Positions 25,809-35,500 of a DNA stretch of 64,000 nt are shown piece by piece. The notes below the pieces were generated by a model. It worked only from the letters and a program-made list of their open reading frames with translations, searched no databases and was not told the origin of the DNA. Origin of the DNA: a virus. The DNA is taken from positions 44,206-108,205 of the IMG/VR virus record IMGVR_UViG_3300044972_000601. One strand, 5' to 3'. The translations under genes and the position numbers were made by a program. The stretch's first letter is position 1. Every line of letters begins with the position of its first letter.

Positions 25809-27449
25809 TTAAGCATCTTTCCAATAGATAATAGCCATACCAGTACCAGCATTGCTAATTCTCCAATCTAACTCACATGCAGGGTATGCTAAAGCAGTAA
25901 CTCCGTCGCCGTTGCAAGTGTTAAACGTACTATTACCATAACAAACGCATAAGATATAGTTTCTAAATACGCCGCCACCACCGCCTTTACCTGCTTTTGA
26001 CATCATGGTACAGATTCCTACTCCGCCTGATCCGCCCAATGTTCCTGCACAACTAATAATGTTAGGAAACAACGATTGTGCAAATCTATCTGAGCAACAT
26101 ACCTTACCTGTCAATCCTAGGCAACATACGAATGGCCAATTTACATATAGTGAATTATTATTGTAATGGAACTGTGTAGCACAGCAAACAAATACTACGC
26201 CGCCTGTTCCTGCGCCTTCACCTGCATTTGCTGGACGAGTTGTTTGATCTTCTCGTGTTGCCCACAGAATTGACCCGCACCAGTAGTCATTATCCCTGTG
26301 ATGGCTTCTACCAGCAGAGCCGGATCCGCACATACTGTGAATGTCGTGCCAGCTGTGAACTATTGGATCTTTACTCGGTGGTGTGTACATAGTACACGAC
26401 GCATAATTACCGCAATAGAAGCCGATACAATCCCAATCAATACATCCGCCAACACCTGAGTGGTTATCATAGCCACCCCAACCGCCGTGGCCTTCGATCC
26501 AGAATCCGCAGGTACAATTGGTATTGTACATATTTTGGCATTCACAACAAGTGCAAATTTGCCATTTTGTTCCGCCGCCGCCGCCCGCGCTGTTTGGAAA
26601 ACAGGCATTACGCTGATGCGGCCCGCCTTGCCCGCCTTGGTTTGCTGAGCCGCACATACAACTGCAAGGGCCGCTACGTACATCTTGTCTAAAGGTATAA
26701 CCTACGCCGCCGCCGCCGCCGGCAGTTGCTCCGTGGCCGCCTGATGCGCCGTATATATCAACTGAATTTTGTGCGCCTTGTCCGTTGCCGCCACATAAAT
26801 GTCCCCACCATCCAGCACTTGCACCGCCGGGATAACGTGCATTACAACATTGATCAGAACCGTGGCCTGGAGTTTGGCCAATGCCAACGCCGGCAACAAC
26901 AATACAATACCCGCAGCAAGTTGTTAAAGAAAAACAAATACATGTTCCGCAATAATGGCTGAGAGAACCACCGCAATAGTTACAACCTTTGCCGCCTGTG
27001 CCGCCAATACTATTCCAATCTCCACCAGATGCTGCGCCTGGTGTACAACCGGCTGCTCCGCCGCCGGTTACTGTTCTTGCTACAGCACTTGAGTTAGTGT
27101 AACTTATTGTTGTATCTTGTTCTTGGCGACCAACAACAACCGAAACAACACAGCCTGGGGACACAGTGTCGTAGCGTTCAGCATATCCGCCGCCGCCGCC
27201 TGCATACCCGCAACAAGTTTCTGTACATTTTGGTTTGCCGCCGCCGCCTACTGAAACTACTCGTAAACAAGTAATTCCGGAAGGAACAGTAAATGAATAG
27301 TTACCAGGAGTGTCTAAAATAACTCTATTTTGCCAACAATCGTTGGAACTATAAGAATATTTTTGAGTATTTGACTGATAACAAGTAGTAGATACTGCAA
27401 GCTGACAACTGTTAGCTTGAGAAGTACCAGTGCTTACATAACGTCCCAT
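25809..27449 (-). CDS. Cys/Gly-rich adhesin-like virion protein A
   Basis: 546 aa with about 48 cysteines by hand count (near 9 %) and many Gly runs. The N-terminal GNYSFTVPSGITCLRVVSVG is the start of the glycine-rich domain common in phage adhesins (Gly_rich_2 type), here with Cys added. The centre alternates Gly-rich loops (GGASAGWWGHLCGGNGQG) and Cys clusters (TCCECQNMYNTNCTC). The C-terminus AGTGMAIIYWKDA is a beta strand usual for these proteins. Glycine-rich T4-type adhesins (gp38 of S16-like phages) fold as packed polyglycine-II helices. The abundant Cys may form disulfides outside the cell or bind metal. Paralogue of the next gene. Confidence 0.6.
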   Translation of the reverse strand: MGRYVSTGTSQANSCQLAVSTTCYQSNTQKYSYSSNDCWQNRVILDTPGNYSFTVPSGITCLRVVSVGGGGKPKCTETCCGYAGGGGGYAERYDTVSPGCVVSVVVGRQEQDTTISYTNSSAVARTVTGGGAAGCTPGAASGGDWNSIGGTGGKGCNYCGGSLSHYCGTCICFSLTTCCGYCIVVAGVGIGQTPGHGSDQCCNARYPGGASAGWWGHLCGGNGQGAQNSVDIYGASGGHGATAGGGGGVGYTFRQDVRSGPCSCMCGSANQGGQGGPHQRNACFPNSAGGGGGTKWQICTCCECQNMYNTNCTCGFWIEGHGGWGGYDNHSGVGGCIDWDCIGFYCGNYASCTMYTPPSKDPIVHSWHDIHSMCGSGSAGRSHHRDNDYWCGSILWATREDQTTRPANAGEGAGTGGVVFVCCATQFHYNNNSLYVNWPFVCCLGLTGKVCCSDRFAQSLFPNIISCAGTLGGSGGVGICTMMSKAGKGGGGGVFRNYILCVCYGNSTFNTCNGDGVTALAYPACELDWRISNAGTGMAIIYWKDA

Positions 27450-27451
27450 TA

Positions 27452-29149
27452 TTATGCTTCCCTATAATATATAATTGCCATTCCTGTACCTGCATTACTG
27501 ACCATTTGATCTAGTAAGCAAGGAGGAAATGCTAGTGGTGTAGCTGCTGTACCGTTACAGCAATCAAATGCACCGCCCCAACATACACAAAGGAATTGAC
27601 ATTTTGCTTGGCCGCCGCCACCGCCTTTGCCGGCTTTGGATGAATATCCGCACCACGACACACCGCCAGAACCGCCTAATGTTCCTGCGCAAGTAATAAA
27701 GAATGGAAATAATGCATCCTGCATTAACCATGCCTGATCACACCAGCCGCAAACGCCTAACTGGCAAATTTTACACCAGTTAACGTTTGGACTTCCGCTT
27801 GTTCCGCTGTTTGCTCCAGCTGTTGTACCAATCATGTTACCCATCATTAAAGGATTACAGCAAGTAGTAGCAATGCCGCCAGTTCCTGCACCTTCACCTG
27901 AGTTTCGTGGACGAACTCCGATGAAAAATCCTCTGCAACCGTTAGTGTTTGCTCTACTTGCAACTGTGCCTGGTGCACCAGATCCGGCCATATCGTGTAT
28001 ATCCCACCATTCTTGTCTTTGAGGGCCTTCTTCGCTACAAGCGTAGCAATGCGTAGTATAGCAGTAAGCAGAACCAAAAGGATACGAACAATATGCTCCA
28101 TAACCCCACTCAACGTGCCATGCTTGTGATTCTTTAGGGTTTGCGCCACCACGGCCTCCGTCACCACCTTTCCATACACCAGACATGCAGTCTTGACTCG
28201 CCCAACTTCTGCATTGTGTTTGTCCTAAACTTGTGCCACCGCCGCCCTGGGCGCTCGGTGGGCAATTTGTACACCAAGTCAAATAAGGAGGAATATACTG
28301 ACACCCCTGCATACAAATACAGTTACAGCAGTTATAATGCCAAGTACAGCCTTGTGCGATCCAGTCGCCAATACCTGCTCCACCACCAACAACTGCTCCG
28401 TGACTTGTGCCGCCGTAGCCGCAAGTACACCAAGATGCGCCGCCACAAGTTGCTAACCAAGAACCTGCGCTTGCACCGCCAACAATATTTGCACTACAGC
28501 AACCGTTACCGTCATGTCCACCTTCAGTATATTGGTAAACTACACAGTATCCACAACAAGTTGTAACACTAAAACATTTACAACTTCCGCAATAGTGACT
28601 GTAAGAACTTCCGCAATTGTTACAAGAATATCCTGACAAGCCGCCGCAACTATTCCAATCTCCACCTGTAGCAACGCCAGAAACACAGCCAGATGCTCCG
28701 CCTGCTGTGTGAGAAGCAACACCATTACAACTTACTGTTGTATCTTGCTCTTGACGGCCTACTTGGATACAGAAATATGTGGAGCCGCCTGTTACTGCGT
28801 GATTTTTCTCGCTGTATGCTCCGCCTGAGCCAGCAGCACTTGCGCACGTTGAACCGCTTGCATCAGGCACACTGCCGCATTTTGGTTTGCCGCCGCCGCC
28901 AACAAGAACTGTTCTGGCACAAACTATGCCAGCTGGCACTGTCCAGCAATATGCTCCGGGTTTATCTAAAACTAACTTGTACTGCCAACATTGCTTGCCG
29001 TCGTAACATGCTTTTCCGCCGTAACGTAAGGTTGTGCCATATGCTTGACTTTGTGCAATGCTACCACCCAAACTTGCGGCTGTCATTTTAAATGCAGCTT
29101 GCTTTTCAGAAGTAATACAAGTAGTTAATACTGGTACAAAACGTCCCAT
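27452..29149 (-). CDS. Cys/Gly-rich adhesin-like virion protein B
   Basis: 565 aa, colinear paralogue of protein A. Both start MGR(Y/F)V, then share VGRQEQDTT, SGGDWNS or TGGDWNS, SHYCG(T/S)C(I/K)CFS(L/V)TTCCGYC, NSGEGAGTGG-type, CAGTLGGSGGV and SKAGKGGGGG, and end ISNAGTGMAIIY or VSNAGTGMAIIY. It is equally rich in Cys and Gly, with variable segments between the shared blocks. The gap to A is 2 nt. The conserved frame with variable loops is the expected form of a duplicated host-range determinant. Confidence 0.6.
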   Translation of the reverse strand: MGRFVPVLTTCITSEKQAAFKMTAASLGGSIAQSQAYGTTLRYGGKACYDGKQCWQYKLVLDKPGAYCWTVPAGIVCARTVLVGGGGKPKCGSVPDASGSTCASAAGSGGAYSEKNHAVTGGSTYFCIQVGRQEQDTTVSCNGVASHTAGGASGCVSGVATGGDWNSCGGLSGYSCNNCGSSYSHYCGSCKCFSVTTCCGYCVVYQYTEGGHDGNGCCSANIVGGASAGSWLATCGGASWCTCGYGGTSHGAVVGGGAGIGDWIAQGCTWHYNCCNCICMQGCQYIPPYLTWCTNCPPSAQGGGGTSLGQTQCRSWASQDCMSGVWKGGDGGRGGANPKESQAWHVEWGYGAYCSYPFGSAYCYTTHCYACSEEGPQRQEWWDIHDMAGSGAPGTVASRANTNGCRGFFIGVRPRNSGEGAGTGGIATTCCNPLMMGNMIGTTAGANSGTSGSPNVNWCKICQLGVCGWCDQAWLMQDALFPFFITCAGTLGGSGGVSWCGYSSKAGKGGGGGQAKCQFLCVCWGGAFDCCNGTAATPLAFPPCLLDQMVSNAGTGMAIIYYREA

Positions 29150-29164
29150 ATTATCTATTTCCTA

Positions 29165-29485
29165 TTAAGTTGTGCTTGTTTCAATACCGTATGCTACAGC
29201 ATTAACACTGGTTGTGCTTGAATAAACAACTAATACTTTTCCAGCATCTAGTACTAAACCTGTACGCTCTAGTACAGCGTTTGCTGGAATAGTTGTACCA
29301 AATTCTAACCACTCTGCACCACCCGGTGTTGCACTACTAGCAAGAGCTAGTCTAACTGTAACACCTGACGCATTCCTATTACAAATTGTTATGTTTACAA
29401 TAGCAAATGTACCTGTAGGGCAAGTATACAAAGTGGTATTCGTTGCTGCTGACAGATCTGCTGTGCCTAATCTTCCTGTTGCCAT
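29165..29485 (-). CDS. Small beta-sandwich virion protein
   Basis: 106 aa. Pattern: TTLYTCPTGTFAIVNITICN, a variable middle, then ERTGLVLDAGKVLVVYSSTT. It resembles two other small proteins in this window (41858-42187 and 46041-46373), which also pair a hydrophobic strand after a Thr-rich start with a GLxLxxGxxL-type motif. I read these as one small all-beta family attached to fibres or capsid. I do not recognise a named family. It lies in the gap between the giant fibre and the Cys/Gly-rich genes, same strand. Confidence 0.5.
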   Translation of the reverse strand: MATGRLGTADLSAATNTTLYTCPTGTFAIVNITICNRNASGVTVRLALASSATPGGAEWLEFGTTIPANAVLERTGLVLDAGKVLVVYSSTTSVNAVAYGIETSTT

Positions 29486-29500
29486 AATTTAATTCTCCAA

Positions 29501-32500
29501 TTATCTTAGTAAGAAGTAGTTTAATGCTAAGGGACTACCGTCTATACCCTGTGTAAAGTTAGCTTTATTCTTTATATTTATCTGAGTTCCTGCCGTGTTA
29601 CGAATCTGAGATCCTGTAATTTCGATAGTTCCTGCTACCAGCGTATTTACGTTAACTGTGCTGTTGCCGCCGCCAATTTGGCTAGCAACATATGCCCTGA
29701 TAGCTTTCTGCGTTGGCACAATCGTATCACTGTTTGCACTGAATGTTGCATCAGTACTGAACTGACTAATACTTGTGTTTGAACTGCCCAATGTAACACT
29801 ACCTAATTGTAATGTTTGTAGGCCGCTCAAGTTAAACGCATTGGCATTCAATGTGGCAATACCTGTTGATTGCTGAACAGTGAACAAGTCGCCCACGTTA
29901 AAGTTACCGTCTTGGTCAGTACTTGTGTAGAACACACGCCCGCCGCCCGCTTCGACAGTTTCATTTGCTATGTCGGCTGCTTGAAGTGGTGTGTTTGGAT
30001 AATTGGTTGTGGCAATTGGGCCGGTACCAATACTCAAGAAGTCGTGTCCAGTTAGTCGAGTTTGACTGTATAATATACGCATTGTGATTGCTACACCATG
30101 TACTGGTGCAAGTGCAATGGTCATAACAGGACTAATTTGTAATGTAGCACTGTAGTTACCCGGTGTTCCTGTTTGACTACTAACTGTTACCAACTTGTAG
30201 TACGAACTATTGCCTGCAAATTGTATGTTACTACCCAATGTAGGAATAGCAGTCATACCACTTACATTCATGTACTGATTATTTTGGAAAATGTCAGCAT
30301 AGCCGCTACCACTGATTGTGGTAGTGGAACTGGTATAGCCAGTGCCGCGATTGGTAAATGTTGGGTTGCCCAAAACGCCTATACCAGTTCTCACTGTGTA
30401 CGTGGCCGTTGACGTGGCATTTGGGTCGCCAAGTGTGATTGTTGGAGGAGTAGTGTATCCAGAACCTGGTTCGTAGATTCTAAAACTACTGATCTGTCCG
30501 CTGGTAACAACTGCACGGGCTTCTGCTCGTGTAAAGTTAGGAATACTCAATGCACTTGTACTGCTACTTGCAATAACTGCCCATGTAGGAGCCGCACTGG
30601 TAATAGTAGTGCTGCCTGTTGAAACAGCATGACTAGTGTCAACTGTCCAAGTACTGCTTGAACCAAACTGTGTTCCAGTCAAGTTAGCAGTGATTGTTGT
30701 GCCAGCAATTACACCAACGCCATTCAACACTGCACCAGTAATAATGCCGCTGCCAGTTGGAGTACTTGTAACAGTTAATGTTGTTCCAGTGATACTACCA
30801 GTAAAGCTAGTGCTGGTATTACCAAATGTCAAAGCATTCCAAGATGCATTGCTCAGTGTGCGTGGAGTCCAGTTAATGCCATCCGGACTTGTTGCACCTG
30901 CACCTGCACCTGTTACACTGGTCCAGTTGCCGCCTACATTACTTGAAATAGTAGTAATTGGTGTTAACGTTGCACTTGTACTAACTTGTATCTGACTATT
31001 AGTCTGATTAATTGAGACAACGTAATATGTTGTGGCTGATGTTAAACCGCCAAATGCAGCACCTGCTGTGATTGCCTGTGTACCAGTAGCAGTTGTAACT
31101 GCCAAATTAGTTCCGCCAAAGCTAGCACTTACTGCTACAGTTGTTGCACTTGGAACTGCTGTGACAAAGTATGTTGTACTATTTGACAAGCCACCAAATG
31201 CTCCCGATACATCAGTTACAAAGCTCTCGCCCACTGCCATGCCAGTAGAAGAATCAACGGTAATCAAATTATTAGTACCGGTTATCAAACCTGGAGTTGT
31301 AACAGTTTGACTTGCGTTCAAAGAATAACTAGATCCAGAAATTGCAATACTACCAGTTGCACCAATGGCAGAACTCACTGTGTATGTGCCTGCACCTCCA
31401 GAGCCTGAGCCAAGAGCAGTAATATATCCAGTCAAATTATCTAATTTGATAGCATTGTTTTGATAAGAAACATATCCCAATGTGTATGTTAGGCCAGTTG
31501 GAGTACCAATAGTAGTTACCACACCAGTTGTTACGTTAGGATTAACATTGCTGGTTGTGCTCAGTGTGAATGTTGTACGACCATTTGTAGCAATCACATA
31601 ATAAGTAGTTGGATTGGCATAGCTGGTAATAGAGCCAGTGCCGCCCAGTGTGCCACTAATTGTTATAGTCATACCAACCGCAAGAGTTGTTGCATCACAA
31701 TTAAACTGTCCGCCAGTTCCAATAATATTAACATTGGCCAATACGGGCTGTGTTAATGTATAATGTTGACCTGCAAATAGTGTGCCTCCGCCCACGGTTG
31801 CTGTGGGTGCTGGACTTATGAAATAAGTTCCTGATCCACCAGTGCCTGTGCCGTTAGCAGTAACAAATGATCCTGCACTTACTACGGTTCCGCCAGCACC
31901 AGTTGCACTTGTGGCACTGTCAAATGTACAGATACTTGCTGAACAAGCTGTTACTTTGAATGTGCCGTTAAAGTTGCTGTTGGCATTGCCTGTGATTGTG
32001 ATTGCTTGTCCTGTGGCAAATGGAGCACTTGCTTGTACACTGCTGAATGTAACTGTAGCACTTAATCCGTTACCGTTAACATTATTGATTGCCAAACTTT
32101 GTGCAACGAAACCGTTTGTCCAGCTGATAACTGTACCCGGAACAACAGTGCCAGAACCCACACCCGATACGTTTAGTGTAATAGGAGTTGCTGTGATTGT
32201 GGTACTTGTAACTGTCTGACTCAAGTTAACTAACCATGTGCTTGGATTACTGGTTGCAGTACCGCTCAAACCTGCAGAAACATAAGTTCCTCCAGTAACG
32301 CCTGTGCCGCTTATCACATATCCCACAACAATGCCTGTTCCTGATGGAGCACTGGTCACAGACATAATGCCGCCTAGGCCTACATCCGTTGCACTTACTG
32401 GTGCAATGCTGGCAGTAAATGTCACTGCTGTACCGGCTGTGATGCCGCCAAAGAATGAACTTGGTGCTGAAGCAGCAATAGTATAACTGGCTCCTGTGAT

Positions 32501-35500
32501 ATTAGGACCACTCACATATGCACCAGCCGCTGGAGTTCCAACACTAGTACCTTGCAAACTTAATACGCCGTTCTTAACTTCTGCAAAGTTGTTAGTAACA
32601 ACTGGCCCGCTGATAGCCTGTCCAACTGCCACTGTACCTGTTATAGTACCACCAACAGTTAATGTTACACCGCTTACGCTGGAACTTGTACTTGTAAAAC
32701 TGTTACTTCCAGTAATATACAATGGCTTGCTGAATACTGTTCCGCCAGATACATATGCAGTAGTTGTTGTGCCTGCAAATGTCACGCTGGTAGCAGTTGG
32801 TTGTCCAGTAACAGTGTAACTGCCATTGTAAGCAATAGGGGCTACACCTTGTAAATCAATAGTTTGACCTGATACAAACGGTACTGGTTTAACATAAGTG
32901 TATGTTAAGCCAGTTGGAGTTCCTGTAGTTGTAACAACACCAACTGTTGGTACTACGTAAACGCTAGTTGCCGCTGTGCCTGCGGTAAATGTCAATGCTG
33001 TTCCACCTGGAACAGAACTGATTGTGATACTGGTACTTGCTACGACACTCAACACATAGTAAGGAGTATTAGCAACCAAACCAATTGTTGCCAAGTTTGC
33101 ACCTGTAAAGTAAATTGGGATTCCAGCTTGTATATTTGTTGTACTAGCCATTGCCAATGCGGATGTGCCGTTGCCGGTAAATGTTTGGCCTGCTGCGGCT
33201 GTTCCGCCTGACAACTGGAATCCTGTACTGTTATTGTTAGTCTTGTTAATAAAATAAGTTGTTGGATTTGCATAACCAGTAATAGAGCCAGTGCCGCCCA
33301 ATGTACCACTAACAGTTACTAGCTGTCCAACTTGCAATGCAGATGCTGTTGCTGTGCAAGTAAATTGCCCGGCTGTTCCTGCAATAACAACTCCAGTTAA
33401 TGCTTCTGTTTGTTGAGCATAAGTGACTGTTACTGTTGATCCAGAACCAGTGACACCTGTTACTGCAATGTTTTGTGCAGTTTGTACATTATTACCAGTA
33501 ACAACCATACCTGTAGCAACAGTTCCTTGATTTGCTGACCCAGGTGTTAACACATTGCCAGCACCAGTAATACCTATTGTGCCAGAACTGTTTAAAGATG
33601 CAACTGCTCTTGTAGTAGCTGTTGCGTTAGTAGTTTGACTAGCGACTGTTGGTGTCCACGCTTGCCCTGTTGCCATACCAGCTGTACTGCTTAAAGTAAT
33701 TTGATTACTACCAGTGTAGGCTGCTGTAACTGTGGGTGTCAAATAAGCTGCTGTAGCAAGGAACGATCCTTGACCGTAGGCAACATTTTTCCAAGCATAA
33801 CTGAATGGTAAAACTGTATTAGGAGTTGTCCAAGTAATACCATCTGTTGAGTATGCTGTTGCTGTGCCGCCCTGGGCAACTGCAACAAATCGGCCATTGC
33901 CCCATGCAATACTTGTCCAGTATGCTGTTTGTGGTAATGCTCCAGCTGTCCAAGCTGCTCCGTCTACTGAATATGCAGTGGCTTGGCTTAACACAGTGCC
34001 GCCTGTAATAGCAACAAATCGTTCTGGGCCAGTGCCATATGCAACAGCTATGTAGTTAGCGTTGGCAACTGAGCCACCGTTGTTCCAAGATGTGCCGTTA
34101 GCACTGTAAGCTGTTACTGTTCCGTTGCCAACTGCAACAAACCGGCTATTACCATAAGCAACGCTGGTCCATGTTCCAGATTGTAATCCAGTCATTGCTG
34201 TCCAGCTTGTGCCATTGGTGCTAGAATATGCAACTGTAGTTGCTGCTGTTCCTGCAACTGTTACAAAATAAGTTGTGGCACTTATTGCACCACTTGCAAC
34301 TCCAACATATGCACTAGCAGAACTCAAGCCAGTCATTGCACTCCAGTTTGCACCGTCTACGCTGTATGCACTGTTGCCATCACTGGAAGAAACTGCCACA
34401 AAACGGCCGCTTGCATAAGTGGTAGAACTCCAATTTGTTGCAGTTCCTGGCATTGTGCGACTGGTAGTGGCAAAACTTGGAGCAGTAAATGTTACCCTTG
34501 GTTCAATGCTGTATGTTGTTGTGCTGTCCATTGTTGCACTAATTGCTGTTCCAACAACCACATGATCCCAACCTGCTGCATTTACAATCATTGTACTGGC
34601 AGTTACATCGGTCAAACCAGTGCTGATTGCAGCACCGCCGCTTGTTGCACTGACTGCAAACTGTGTTGCACTAGTGATGGCCTGTACATAGTAAACAGTG
34701 GCCACAGCAAAGCCGCCGATTGCAGTGCCTGTAAAGACGATTGGTTGATTAACATACAATGTTAAAGTGCTAGCAACTGTGACCAATGCACCAGTTGCTG
34801 TAACTGCACTGGCTGTCAATGCTGTGAAACTTTCTTTAGCAATGTATGCTTGCTTGCCTCCAGCGTTATAAAATGCAATATAACCAAATTGACCAACACC
34901 TAGGCCGCTTGTGATTAGTAAACGCATGCCAAGATAGGATGCACTAACCGCAGTATCTGATCCAGCAATAATAATAGTTGTAGTTGTACCGCTTTGTGCC
35001 GTGTTTGTTGCTGATACAAATCCTGCACCAGTAGTTAACATTCTGTTTTCAAATACAGCATTATCACGAACTTCATCACCTACTGCTGTGGCATTGATGC
35101 CGTTTGCACTGTTAAAGGTAAAAGTTGTTCCTGAATTAGGATATGCATTACCAGCATTACTATATTCTAATCTATAGATACTTGCACCGCTGGTGAATGT
35201 ATTTCCAACCACTGCTTGAACAGCACGGTTATTAACAGTAGCAGTGATAGGAGTTTCTGAACTGTTAACTCCTTCAGATACGCTGCCAAATTTACCGTAA
35301 GAGTTGTTGCCGTTGGTGGCACGAATCTTGCCACCGTGTTCTGCAAGATAACCAATGTGTGCGTAGTATGTAAACACCGAAACTAATTCAGCACGGCCTT
35401 GGTTAGTAATCCAAGCACCGATACCATTGTCAATAACTTGTGTAAAGTCGTTGGCAACAATAGATTGATTTCCGCCGTTGTGTAATGCACCATCTACTTT

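Noticed and set aside
25960-28900. Dense GCCGCC runs as a simple-sequence or regulatory element
   Set aside because: They are codons for the polyglycine stretches of the two adhesins on the minus strand.
29575-29582. GATAAATA near the end of the giant fibre gene
   Set aside because: It lies in coding sequence about 90 nt from the next start and encodes a conserved INIKNK stretch, so chance is likely.
30636-32819. Several plus-strand Val/Pro-rich frames
   Set aside because: All are antisense to Thr/Gly-rich repeats of the giant fibre and lack start signals. The composition is an artefact of the repeats.
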